Both the position numbers and the translations under genes were made by a program. Of a stretch of DNA of 13,180 nt, positions 1 to 8,495 are shown in pieces. The notes beneath the pieces are model-generated. The model saw nothing but the letters and a program-made list of their open reading frames with translations, was not told the DNA's origin and ran no database searches. The stretch comes from Multifurca ochricompacta. Taxonomy: Eukaryota > Basidiomycota > Agaricomycetes > Russulales > Russulaceae. Position 1 is the stretch's first letter. Each line of letters starts with the position of its first letter. The stretch is taken from the NCBI GenBank assembly GCA_022496185.1, contig WTXG01000572.1, positions 1-13,180 on the forward strand, read 5' to 3'.

Positions 1-12
1 TTTGAACTCAAC

Positions 13-18
13 TTTATT
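13..18 (-). promoter_or_regulatory. possible polyadenylation signal AATAAA
   Basis: Plus-strand TTTATT reads AATAAA on the minus strand, about 380 bases after the stop of the Gag-like frame, near the window edge. Its position fits the 3' end of a transcript or of a LINE-like element, but a single hexamer is weak evidence. Confidence 0.35.
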
Positions 19-172
19 ACGCGCTTCAGCCAAACCGGCAAATCGCGCGGCTACTACAGGGACATAGTAACTACTGTGGTGAAGGGACAAAGGTCCAGAG
101 GTAATGTGCAGAAACCCTAAGGGAAAAACCATGGAGAATGTACATGGAAGACCCAGAGCTAAGACCAGGACC

Positions 173-192
173 CCCCACCCTGGAGGGTGGGG
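173..192. repeat. perfect inverted repeat (hairpin)
   Basis: CCCCACCCT at 173-181 is followed after GG by its exact reverse complement AGGGTGGGG at 184-192. In RNA this would fold as an 8-bp GC-rich stem with a 4-nt loop. It lies in the trailer of the minus-strand unit and could be a terminator-like or 3'-recognition structure; function unknown. Confidence 0.6.
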
Positions 193-397
193 AAAAGAAG
201 GAGGAAATAGATTAAGCGGGAATGGCTAGGCGTGCTTGCCAGGTCCAGAACCCTTGGTGATGACACGGTCGAGAACCCAACCGGTCGGAAAATGAAAGCC
301 GAAACACAAAAGTGACAAGTAAAAAAGAAAAATGCTGCTAGGCAGTGGGTGAGGTGGCCAGGACAGCTGGCTTCTTGACGCGGGGCAGCTTCTTCCA

Positions 398-1615
398 TCA
401 TCGGACTGCACCAGCATGCCCAAAGGCATAGAGGGTGCGCTGGGCCAAGAGGCCCGCCAGCACCACACCATCCAGGTCCTCAAAGGCCACCACCACAGAG
501 GAAGTGGAGCCAGGGAGGAGGGTGGAGGGGGCGCAGACCCAGGAGGGGAGGGCCGTCACTTTGAGTGCCCTGTACACCAGATTCTCACAACCCAGGGCCT
601 CGTGGCAGGCCTGGGGAGAATGGGCGCCAGTATGCGGGGTCATGCCAGTTGCAAGGCCGTTGATGGTCACCCAGGACCACCGAACATTTGGGTGGGAGGA
701 GGGGGCAAGGGGCTGGCCCATCACTGACAAGAAGGGACCAAGCACTGAGGTGATGAGGGGTTGGGCAGAAAGGAGGTTGGCCTTGGAGACGTCAGGTCCG
801 GCTGTGAGAACCAAGTTCTTCTTCGGTGTCCACCGCGCAGCAGACAGAGAGACTTGAGTACCTGAGCCAGACGGCTCAGAGTTCAAAAAGGAAACAATAG
901 CCCCTGGGGGCTTGCACACAAATGGTGGGTCAGAGATGTCCTGCACAGAACCAGGAAATACTACCAGAGAGGGTCTCGCACGCCTCTTGGCAGCAGCAGC
1001 ATAGGAGGAAGGGGGGGAGGGGGCAGGGGCAGCAGGGGCAGTGGGGGCAGGAGGGGGAGCAGGGGAGGGGGCCAGGGCAGAGGGCTTGGCCTTGGCCTTG
1101 GGGGCCTTGGCTGGGGCAGCCTGGGCTGAGGCCTGGGCAGGTGGAGCAGGAGGGGCCTGGGCTGGGGCCTTACCTTTCTTGGAAGGGCCCGGGGCAGAAG
1201 CAGGAGGGGGTGCAGTAGGAGGGGGGGGTGCTGGTGTGCCACCAGCAGAGAGTGCAACCAGAGACCTGTTGAGGAGCTGCAATTCCTGATGGATCAGGAG
1301 CAGGTCATCATTGAAGACCCTGGTGAGACTGGAGATGGGGGTAGGGAAAGAAGCATGCAAGGCAGCCACAAAGGCTGGGGAGTGCGCCATGTAGGAGAGG
1401 ATGAGTGAGGGGGCCCCCTGAACAGGGGCAAAGTCAAAGAAGGCCTGGAGGTGTTCATGGAGGGTGGCAACATAAGCATTGTCATCCCCAGGGAAGGAAG
1501 CCTCAGCCTCAACCATCCCATCATAAAGTTGGGTAATGGCCGAGGTGAGAACCTGGGCAGGAGAAGGGGGAGGTGGGGGAGGGGGCTCCGAAAGAGCAGC
1601 AAAGCGATTGGACAT
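398..1615 (-). CDS. Gag/ORF1-like protein of an unassigned retroelement
   Basis: A 405-residue frame beginning MSNRFAALSE. A longer in-frame start exists at 1720, but the first codons of that version are antisense copia sequence, so the start at 1615 is preferred. Visible parts: a Pro run (residues about 11-17); a helical-looking region (about 18-130); a long Pro/Ala/Lys low-complexity linker (about 135-215); and a C-terminal folded-looking region with the stretches TPKKNLVLTAG, TGMTPHTGAHSPQACHEAL and VTALPSWVC, ending in LYAFGHAGAVR. I recall similar layouts as Gag-like first ORFs of basidiomycete retroelements, but no zinc knuckle, endonuclease or RT is visible here, so the family is not settled. 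The terminal TGA is probably a mutated Arg or Trp codon, because Lys/Arg-rich codons continue to 341. Alternatives: a non-autonomous element protein, or a host gene family derived from one. Confidence 0.55.
   Translation of the reverse strand: MSNRFAALSEPPPPPPPSPAQVLTSAITQLYDGMVEAEASFPGDDNAYVATLHEHLQAFFDFAPVQGAPSLILSYMAHSPAFVAALHASFPTPISSLTRVFNDDLLLIHQELQLLNRSLVALSAGGTPAPPPPTAPPPASAPGPSKKGKAPAQAPPAPPAQASAQAAPAKAPKAKAKPSALAPSPAPPPAPTAPAAPAPSPPSSYAAAAKRRARPSLVVFPGSVQDISDPPFVCKPPGAIVSFLNSEPSGSGTQVSLSAARWTPKKNLVLTAGPDVSKANLLSAQPLITSVLGPFLSVMGQPLAPSSHPNVRWSWVTINGLATGMTPHTGAHSPQACHEALGCENLVYRALKVTALPSWVCAPSTLLPGSTSSVVVAFEDLDGVVLAGLLAQRTLYAFGHAGAVR
1004..1230 (+). repeat. G-rich low-complexity tract
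   Basis: The plus strand carries many runs of four to eight G separated by short spacers. It encodes, on the minus strand, the Pro/Ala/Lys linker of the Gag-like protein. The composition is G-quadruplex-prone on the plus strand and C-rich in the sense transcript. Confidence 0.7.
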
Positions 1616-1691
1616 GGGAGGCAACTCAAGCAGCGAAACAACACAAAAACCCAAAGGTGATGGTGGTGGTAAGTGGTCAAGAAGGGATGTG
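1616..1691 (-). other. 5' leader of the Gag-like unit up to the copia junction
   Basis: These 76 bases separate the Gag-like ATG from the first base that can be read as copia integrase. In minus sense they contain a short CCA-rich stretch and no TATA box. The abrupt switch to copia sequence at about 1692 marks an insertion or deletion breakpoint. Confidence 0.45.
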
Positions 1692-2739
1692 TCTTGTAGG
1701 TCCCTTGCAGTGCAGTTCAATACAAGGGAATCTATACTTTGCCACCTTCTTGGACGATTTTAGCAGATATGCCTTAATCGTTCCAATGAAGTCTAAAGAT
1801 CTGTTCACACCAGTTTTTAATAAACTGAAGACACTACTAGAAAACAAATTTAATCATAAAATCAAGTGTCTTCATACAGATTGTGGTGGTGAGTATGTGA
1901 ACAAGGCACTGAAGGCAACGCTTGAAGATTTTGGCATTGAGCATAAACTCATGATGCTGTATAGTCCACAACAGAACGGAAGGGCTGAGAGATTTAATAG
2001 AACCATTATGGAAAAAGGCACTAGCATGCTGCACAATGCTGGCCTGTCTCTTGGTTTCTGGGAGTGTGCTGTTGAGACAGCATGTCATATCTACAATAGA
2101 ACTCCCATCCATTCTAATAAGTGGAAAACTCTGCTTGAGCTTCTGGTTGGGAACAAACCAGATGTCTCATACTTTAAGGTCTTTAGTTGCAAAGCCTACT
2201 ATCATGTTCCAGAGGGCAAGCAGCATAAACTAGATCCCAAAGCCAGGGAAGCTGTCTTTGTTGGATATGAGCCCACTTCTAAGGGCTATACACTTTGGGA
2301 TAGTTGTATCTGGTCTCTCATCTTTTCACGAGATGTTACATTTGATGAGAGATCCTTCCCATCCTGCTCTGTCAAGGACAACAGAGCAGATAAACCAATA
2401 GAGCAGCCTAATGAAGGCAGCTCATTTATTTTACCTGGTGGAAATGTCCAACCACCACCAGCAACTGCTACACATGTTCCTGAGGCTCCTCAAGATGAGG
2501 AAGACCTAGAAGAGGAACAGGAGGACATTGTACCTCCTCAATTACCACCTCAGCCTACCACACCTACATGTAATGAAGACACCACACACCCTCAGACTAT
2601 ATATCAGACTCCTCCATCACAAGTCATGGAACCATCCTCCCCTCCCAAAAGAACCTGTGCCATCAGAAAATCTGAAAGGATTGCAGGCAGACTTCCTCAA
2701 CCTAATTTTCAGAGGACAAGTCCATGCTCTGAATGATGA
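1692..2739 (+). pseudogene. copia integrase, N-terminally truncated
   Basis: This part would insert element DNA into the host genome. The DDE core is recognisable: LVGPLQ (whose preceding residue should be the first catalytic Asp but reads Cys at 1690-1692), FATFLDDFSRYA, LHTDCGGEYVN with the second Asp, and YSPQQNGRAERFNRTI with the catalytic Glu. The downstream region FKVFSCKAY and AVFVGYEPTSKGY is typical of copia integrase, followed by an acidic, Pro-rich tail and an RKSERI motif before RT. The Cys in LHTDCGG is probably a former Arg (CGT to TGT). Two adjacent TGA codons (2734-2739) end the open stretch, but the same frame continues. Missing: the zinc-binding GAG-pre-integrase domain and the first Asp, so the protein would be inactive. 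Confidence 0.88.
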
Positions 2740-3948
2740 GATAGGGCAATCCAAGATGATTTAGACTTGGATACTGCATGCCCCAATAGAAATCATCATC
2801 TGAATCCTTGCTTCTACAATGAGGATAATGCAGAGTCTGTGCAAGGTTCTTCCAGACTTGGACACATGGATCTACTCAATGCTGCAGGATCACCTTACAG
2901 GGATCCTCTTACTTTTAAAGAAGCAATGGAGTCTGAAAATGCCAGTGATTGGCTTGAGGCATGTCAATATGAAATTGACACCTTAGAAAAACTTAAAGTG
3001 TGGCGCCTTGAAGACCTTCCTGAAGGTAGAAAGGCTGTAAAGTCCAAGTGGGTCTTTAAATTAAAAGCAGATGGATGCTTTTGTGCTAGGCTTGTAGCAA
3101 AAGGGTTCACCCAAATAGAGGGGGTGGACTTCAATGAAACTTTCTCCCCAGTTGCCAGATTTGAGTCTCTTAGACTGTTATTAGCATTGGCCATGCTTGA
3201 GGATTGGGAAATCCATCAAATGGATGTCAAATTGGCATTCCTGCATGGTGACCTGGATGAGGAGATCTACATGGAGCAACCAGTTGGTTTCATCATTGCT
3301 GGACAAGAGTCCAAAGTTTGTAGGCTACAGAAGGCTCTGTATGGCCTCAAACAAGCTTCCTGAGCATGGAACTTGCAATTCCATGCAGTTCTCAATGAAC
3401 TGAGCTTTACTTGGACATACTCTGATGCAGGAGTATATGTGTATCATCACCAAGAGGGGGATGGTTCACTTTTCATCATTTTATATGTTGATGACATCAC
3501 TATACTTGGGTCCTCCACTAAGAAGATTCAATGGCTGAAGGACTCTCTATCTAATTGATATGAGATGACTGATCTTGGCAAAATCCAGTCCTACCTTGGA
3601 GTTAACATCACCAGGGATCATCCTAACAAGACACTGGATATTGACCAGACAGCCTATGTATCCTCAATAGTTGAGAGGTTTGGAATGGGGGATTCCAACC
3701 CAGTATATACTCCTCTACCCTCTGGCATGGATGTTCATTTGGTCAAGTTTGAAGACCAGGCATCTACCTCTGATATTAAGAGGTATCAGCAGTTAATGGG
3801 GTCTCTGCTCTGGGTGCAGATTGGAAGCAGACCTGACATTAGTTTTGCTGTTGCACACCTTAGCCAATTCACTTCCAATCCTTCCCAGCAGCACATGTGA
3901 CTAGCAAAGTATGTCCTAGCTTATCTAAATACTACAAAGGACTACAAG
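2740..3948 (+). pseudogene. copia reverse transcriptase with in-frame TGAs
   Basis: The RNA-dependent DNA polymerase domain of copia Pol, in the same frame as integrase. Diagnostic stretches: DPLTFKEAMES, KWVFKLKADG, ARLVAKGFTQIEGVDF, HQMDVKLAFLHGDLDEEIYM, ALYGLKQAS, the active site LYVDDI (about 3484-3501) and LGVNITRD. TGA stops lie at 3361-3363, 3556-3558 and 3898-3900. At the first, the family motif expects KQAxRxW, so the TGA replaces an Arg; the other two also sit where Arg is plausible (before YEMTDLG and before LAKYVLAYL). No TAA or TAG occurs. This is the pattern expected from CGA to TGA changes by CpG deamination. The copy cannot make a full Pol. Confidence 0.92.
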
Positions 3949-4213
3949 TTGCGCTATTCTGGAGGGAATGGTGAAGTTGGCCTTCATGGCTATGCAGACT
4001 CCTCATGGGGAGATCAAGAGGACCACCACTCCACCTCAGGCTATGTCTTTTTCCTTGCTAATGGAGCCATTAGTTGGTGCTCTAGGAAACAAAAGACAGT
4101 AGCACAGTCCACCACAGAAGCCGAGTATATGAGCCTTGCTGAGGCTTCAAATCAGGCTGTGTGGTATAGGACCTTTATGCAGGAGTTGGAATATGAAGTC
4201 AGTTCACCCATAC
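3949..4213 (+). pseudogene. copia RNase H, N-terminal half
   Basis: Copia RNase H would remove the RNA template during reverse transcription. Visible motifs are HGYADSSWGDQEDHHSTSGY with the first catalytic Asp, AISWCSRKQKTVAQSTTEAE with the catalytic Glu, and SLAEASNQAVWYRTFMQELE. The frame is open up to ...EVSSPI, where the gypsy LTR starts at 4214. The reading frame resumes at 11643 with ATA CAA CTG CAT TGT GAC, giving the expected QLHCDNKGA motif. Confidence 0.92.
4209..4213. repeat. target-site duplication CATAC (left copy)
   Basis: CATAC directly precedes the TGTTACG terminus of the gypsy LTR and is repeated directly after the right LTR (11642-11646). Five bases is the usual duplication length for Ty3/gypsy integrases, and merging the copies restores the copia frame. 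Confidence 0.95.
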
Positions 4214-4536
4214 TGTTACGAACCCCGTTGCGTCGTCTCGTTTCTTTTCCCCTTCACGTGACATGCTGTTTGGCTCTGTTTGATTCTTTGTTGACTGTGT
4301 TATGACTTCCTTTGTACATAATTGTCCCTTATCTTTGACCGAGGCTGTGCTTATCTCTGACTCGTACTTTACACAAGAACTCTTACGTATTTTCCCACCA
4401 GAATCGTGACTATACCGGATCCGTCTATGTATATTCTCACCTGGCCCACATTGAATCCATTCCCCATTTAGATACATTACGACTTCGTTGATACATCGAG
4501 TACAGTACTCCGATTCAGACTCCAATCTCTATTACG

Positions 4537-4543
4537 TATATAA
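4537..4543 (+). promoter_or_regulatory. TATA box of gypsy 5' LTR
   Basis: TATATAA sits 34 bases upstream of 4571, the first base of the 11-nt stretch complementary to the PBS. This spacing matches a Pol II start at or near 4571. The same box is at 11371-11377 in the right LTR. Confidence 0.75.
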
Positions 4544-4570
4544 GGCCTGCCTAGATAGCCTGTATGCCTT

Positions 4571-4581
4571 AGACTCGACTT
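4571..4581 (+). promoter_or_regulatory. predicted mRNA 5' end / self-primer (Tf1-type)
   Basis: AGACTCGACTT is the exact reverse complement of the 11 nt at 4810-4820, two bases after the LTR. In Tf1 of fission yeast the first 11 nt of the mRNA anneal to the PBS and, after cleavage, prime minus-strand synthesis. Length, location after the TATA box and PBS position all fit that mechanism. An identical copy is at 11405-11415. Confidence 0.8.
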
Positions 4582-4809
4582 CTTAATTGACTTGGTGCAT
4601 TACCTTCTGGGTGATTCCTAAGACCCGACCTTTGAATCGTCTCAGTGCTTTTGGCACTTCTCCACTCACCGGTACTAAGGGATTAGCTCCTTGGTATTGA
4701 CTTCTCACCCGAACTCCGTGTACTTGAAAGACAGTGCACACCTGACTTCGTAGTTTTGCTACGCAACTTATCACACGTTGTGACGAACGCCCGCACCAGG
4801 CGTTACATT

Positions 4810-4820
4810 AAGTCGAGTCT
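4810..4820 (+). promoter_or_regulatory. self-primed primer-binding site
   Basis: AAGTCGAGTCT lies two bases (TT) after the end of the 5' LTR, exactly where a retroelement PBS belongs. It does not begin with TGG, as a tRNA-primed site would, but pairs perfectly with 4571-4581 of the element's own transcript. Confidence 0.8.
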
Positions 4821-4829
4821 CTCCCCACT

Positions 4830-6321
4830 GTGGCTTCATCCAGCTGCAGTCAGACCTTGCACAACGAAGAACTCATCGACCGCCGAGACGAGGATAATCT
4901 TTCACAACAAGTCCTTGGCTCTGCCATCTGGAAAGACTTTGAAACTGAGTTTGGATACTACGTCTATCACGATGACCAGTACCAGCCAGTTGAATACAAC
5001 GAACAGAAGAGGGTCTGGTACCATATCCATTACTCTAGAAGCCATCGTTCCTGGGTCACTACAGGACCTGCCCCACCAGAGTACGGCTTAGGACCTTGGA
5101 GAGAAAATCCTCCGGCCATCATCACAGATTCAGAACCAGAAGAATACATTGAAGAAAGCAGCGAAGACGCACAAGTTATAGCCACCAGTTTTACGGCTCA
5201 GACAGTTGCACCCAAGAGTACTACATTCAGAACATCTGCTTTAGTCTCTCCCCAGATCACACAACAAACCTCAGACACCCCGACTCTTACGTACCCAACA
5301 ATGTCAACCATTGCTGCACAGTTACCTGACCCCGCTCCCACTGCCCCTGCTCCGAACCTTCCTCCCCCATCAGGATGCCTTACAGGAGTCCTGCCAACCA
5401 CGTTCACCGGTGACCGATCACAGAGCAAGAAGTTCATGCTCGAATTTGAGACATTCAAAAACTTCAACCATGACGTCCCACAAATCGTGAACCCTTTCCA
5501 ACGAACCAACCTCTTCCTCTTGCTTATTAGAGGGGATTCCGTCGATGACTGGACAATGGAGCAGATTGAATGGCTGAACAATAGGGTTACAGCTGGAACC
5601 AGGACCACAGATGAGGATCTGTGGGATGTAGTGGCGCAAAGATTCAAAGACGCCTTCACAGACGGGCAGGCCAACAGAAGGCCGCCAGAGAACTGAAGTC
5701 CCTCAAAATGGAAAGAGGGGACTTAGATGGCTATGTAGCCAGATTCGCAACCTGGCCAAGAGAGCGGGGTACGATGTAAATGAAGAGGCGACACTTGACC
5801 TCTTCTCCCAGGGGTTGCCCAACCCCCTGGTGAAAAACATCATCCAATTTCATCACCCCGATCATGGAGTCAGTGGACGAGCGCTGCCAGAACACAGCAG
5901 CAGGATTATTTGGACTTCCAAACACAATTTGGAGTCGACACAAAGAAGGGTAAAACCCGCAATCAGTGGAAACGGCGTTTGGGGTAAAACCCACTCATTC
6001 TCGAGACCCCAACGCCATGGACACATCGGCAGATTGCACCAAGGCCCGTGCAGCCCTACCAATGATGAAAAAAGGAACCTTATAAAGGAAGGGCGCTGCT
6101 TTCACTGCCGAGCACAAGGGCACATGTCACGATTCTGCCCGAAGAAAACAGTTCGTGCTGCTGAAGCAACAGTAGCCGCCACTACCACGACACCGCCAAT
6201 ACAGAACCTACCACCCCAGTCAAAAGAAAACCCAGTAACTGCCCCAAAACTAAAGAACAGAAAGTGGCAGCTATCTGGGACATATGATGAACGAGACGAG
6301 GCGTACGCGCCTGATCGTTGA
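4830..6321 (+). pseudogene. gypsy Gag (capsid and nucleocapsid), frameshifted
   Basis: Gag packages the element RNA. The first 288 codons (4830-5696) are open. The frame begins with GTG at 4830 (VASSSC...) and an in-frame TAA lies at 4809-4811 with no ATG between, so the original ATG has probably mutated. The N-terminal part is acidic and aromatic-rich (YYVYHDDQYQPVEY, SHRSWVTTGP), followed by a Thr/Pro-rich linker and then the capsid-like core: FTGDRSQSKKFMLEFETF, FLLLIRGDSVDDW, DLWDVVAQRFKDAF. After about 5,682 the core continues in other frames (MERGDLDGYVARF, then NLAKRAGYDVNEEATLDLF and GLPNPLVKNII), showing successive one-base losses. A CCHC zinc knuckle is intact at 6097-6138. Confidence 0.85.
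6097..6138 (+). other. Gag zinc knuckle (CCHC)
   Basis: CFHCRAQGHMSRFC fits C-X2-C-X4-H-X4-C exactly, the nucleic-acid-binding motif of nucleocapsid. It follows a basic stretch (NDEKRNLIKEGR) and precedes PKKTVRAAEA, as in gypsy Gag-Pol. Confidence 0.92.
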
Positions 6322-7060
6322 CAAGGCCTTTGGCCAGAAGGATTTTTGATTGGCTCGACCCCATCGGCCTGGGCAAGAGCACTCCATGTAACTTCTGTAT
6401 ACACTAGTCGTTTCAAATCGTTAAAAATACCAGTACATTTTGAAACCAAACAGAAGATGGCCGACAGACGGATATTGATCGACTCTGGAGCTACAGACAA
6501 CTTCATTAGCCAACGACTCCAGAGGACGCTAGGATGGGGACACAGTTACTTCCCCAAGAGAAAAACATTTGGAACATAGATGGGACAGCTAACAAAGCTG
6601 GGAAAATCACGCATTGCTGTGATTTGGAAGTACAGGTTGGGGAACAAACGAAGCACTTCGCTTCCTCATCATGGATCTAGGAGAGGAGACATGGTTCTAG
6701 GATACCCATGGCTGGCAGCATTCGAACCCAAGATCAACTGGGCAGAGGCCACCATGGATAAAGATTTCTACCCAGTATCATTACGTCCCTGGGATACGAC
6801 TACGCTGCACGACACCCTCTCACCCATGCTATTGTCATGGGATCGGCCATCACCTGGAGTGATGTAGAACCTGTGGATCAGGTGTACTGTTATGTTACAA
6901 AGCATCAGAACTGGCCCAGGCAGAGGCACAGAAGAACCAGAAAGACGTTTGAAGAAGTAGTCCCGCAGAATATCATCGACATTGGAAGGTCTTCTCAGAG
7001 GAAGAATCGCAACGCTTCCCTCCCTCTCGACCTTGGGACCATGCTATTGATTTCGTCCGG
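6322..7060 (+). pseudogene. gypsy aspartic protease and PR-RT linker, frameshifted
   Basis: Retropepsin-type protease that would cut Gag-Pol. The active site ILIDSGATDNFIS is clear, with the catalytic Asp at 6481-6483 (DSGA). Downstream protein-like stretches jump between frames: CDLEVQVGEQTKHF near 6620-6660, then GYPWLAAFEPKINWAEA near 6700-6750, a conserved late-protease motif. Single missing bases explain the breaks, for example near 6545, 6650 and 6700. The remainder up to 7060 is linker sequence leading into RT and is poorly recognisable. Confidence 0.82.
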
Positions 7061-7850
7061 ATGCCCCACGATCAGTGGATTGTAAGATCTACCCCTGTCA
7101 CAGCCGGAGAAGGAAGCGCTCTCTACCTTCTGGAGGAACACCTGGCAAAAGGCTACATACGACCTTCCAACTCGCCCTATGCATCACCCTTCTTTTTCAT
7201 TAAAAAGAAGGACGGGAAACTACGACCAGTACAGGATTACAGACGGATTAACGAACTCACGGTGAAAAATAACTACCCACTTCCTCTGATCTCGGAAATC
7301 ATCGACAAAATGCGTGACAAAGCCCTGTTTTCAAAGATGGACTTCGTTGGGGATACAACAACATTCGCATCGAGAAGGCGACCAGCCAAAGCGCCTTCAA
7401 GACCAATCAAGGACTCTTCGAACCCAACGTTATGTTCTTTGGCTTGACAAACTCACCGGCAACCTTCCAGGCCATGATGAATCACATTTTCCGAGACCTG
7501 ATCCTCACAGAAGAGGTTGTGTGTATATGGATGATATCCTGGTAGCCACAAAGACGACATTCACCACCATCGAACCCGAGTTCACGAAGTACTAGAAATC
7601 CTGGCAAACATGACCTTTATTTGAAACCTGCCAAATGTTCCTTCGAACAAAAGACCGTCGAATATCTGGGTGTATCCTAGAAGGGGGGCAAGTGCGCATG
7701 GACCCTGTAAAAGTCAAGGCATTCGAGAATGGACCGCCCTCAGTGTACCAAAGACGTCAGATCATTCATTGGATTTTGCAATTTCTACCGACGCTTTGTC
7801 AAGGATTCTCGGCCATCGCCCGACCACTTAATGATTTCTGAAAAAGGACG
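7061..7850 (+). pseudogene. gypsy reverse transcriptase, frameshifted
   Basis: RT motifs in order: LEEHLAKGYIRPSNSPYASP, FFFIKKKDGKLRPVQDYR, INELTVKNNYPLPLI, ALFSKMDF (first catalytic Asp, about 7339-7341), then after frameshifts YNNIRI, FFGLTNSPATFQAMMNHIF, the active site YMDDILVATK at 7524-7553 in a different frame, and VEYLG followed by MDPVKVK. The frame changes at about 7345, 7365-7390, 7515, 7560, 7610 and 7675. The catalytic residues survive, which points to a recently functional copy or to artificial base loss rather than long decay. Confidence 0.93.
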
Positions 7851-8395
7851 TGCCCTGGCACTGGGACGAACTACAACAGAAGCATTCGACCAATAAAAGC
7901 GATTATCAGCTCTGAACCGTTCTTATTCAACCTGACTTGGCCAAACCCTTTGAACTGGAAGTTGATGCTTCCATGTATGCCAACGGCGCAGTTTTATCAC
8001 AAAGAGATACTGGGGGATTCTTCATCCCGTCGCATTCTACTCGGAAACTTCTCACCAGCAGAAAGGAATTATGACATTTGGGACAGGGAATTATTGGCTA
8101 TCGTAAAGCATTACGACATTGGCGACCATACTTGGCTGGATCCCGCACAAAACCATCATCTATACGACCACTCCAACCTCTTGTACTGGAAGAACCGCAC
8201 AAGATCAGCCGACGGATAGCACGAGAAGTCTTGGAGCTGAAGAGTACAACTTCACGCTCAACACTTACCTGGAGCTCGTAATGCACGAGCTGATGCCCTG
8301 TCCAGACCAACCAGACGAGATGAAGGGGAAAATGACAATGACAATATCGTCGTTTTACCAGAAGATGTCTTCGCAAGACCGCGGTTGTTAGCCTC
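7851..8395 (+). pseudogene. gypsy RNase H, frameshifted
   Basis: Follows RT directly. FELEVDASMYANGAVL carries the first catalytic Asp (7964-7966), FSPAERNYDIWDRELLAIV carries the conserved Glu near 8085, and ARADALSR near 8285-8305 carries the last Asp. Frame changes occur near 7850, 8000-8035, 8110 and 8240-8280. The TAG-terminated short frames are results of single missing bases, not separate genes. Confidence 0.87.
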
Positions 8396-8495
8396 CATGA
8401 CATGGATTATGGGCCCAAGTAACACAGAACATGAACCAGGAACTGTGCAAATCCTGGGCAGAGCCGCATAACATAAAAATGAAAGACGGCCTCTG

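Larger units (their letters stand above)
1..397 (-). other. 3' trailer of the antisense Gag-like unit
   Basis: This 397-base stretch lies downstream (minus sense) of the Gag-like reading frame and holds no convincing gene of its own. If the stop at 398-400 is a mutated Arg or Trp codon, the frame runs about 20 more codons to a TAG at 338-340, with Lys/Arg-rich residues typical of a basic tail. Beyond that are a GC-rich hairpin (173-192) and, at the far end, an AATAAA (minus sense). The first 60 bases are rich in CpG, unlike the copia part of the window. The end of the unit is cut off by the window edge. Confidence 0.5.
4214..4807 (+). repeat. gypsy 5' LTR
   Basis: 594 bp, starting TGTTACGAACCCC and ending CCAGGCGTTACA. 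Terminal inverted bases TGT/ACA extend imperfectly (TGTTACG against CGTTACA, a 7-bp palindromic match: TGTTACG is not the exact complement but TGTAACG is, so 6 of 7 pair). It contains a TATA box at 4537-4543 and a predicted transcript start near 4571, giving U3 of about 357 bp and R-U5 of about 237 bp. It is nine bases longer than the right LTR, all in U3. Confidence 0.97.

Noticed and set aside
416..1289. Several plus-strand open frames (up to about 140 codons) opposite the Gag-like gene
   Set aside because: They are Gly/Arg/Glu-rich reflections of the G-rich complement of a Pro/Ala-coding region and match nothing recognisable.
961..1680. Other minus-strand frames rich in Pro, Leu and Arg
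   Set aside because: They overlap the Gag-like frame out of phase and arise from the same low-complexity C-rich sequence.
2734..3900. TGA recoding (TGA read as Trp or another amino acid, as in some mitochondrial codes)
   Set aside because: TGG is used freely for Trp in the same frame, and where family motifs are clear the TGA replaces Arg, which mutation of CGA explains.
4822..4840. tRNA-primed PBS starting at TGG (4831)
   Set aside because: It is more than 20 bases after the LTR, whereas a perfect self-complementary 11-mer sits two bases after the LTR.
5198..5674. A 158-codon antisense frame within gag
   Set aside because: The plus frame shows clear capsid-like motifs; the antisense frame is a codon-bias shadow.
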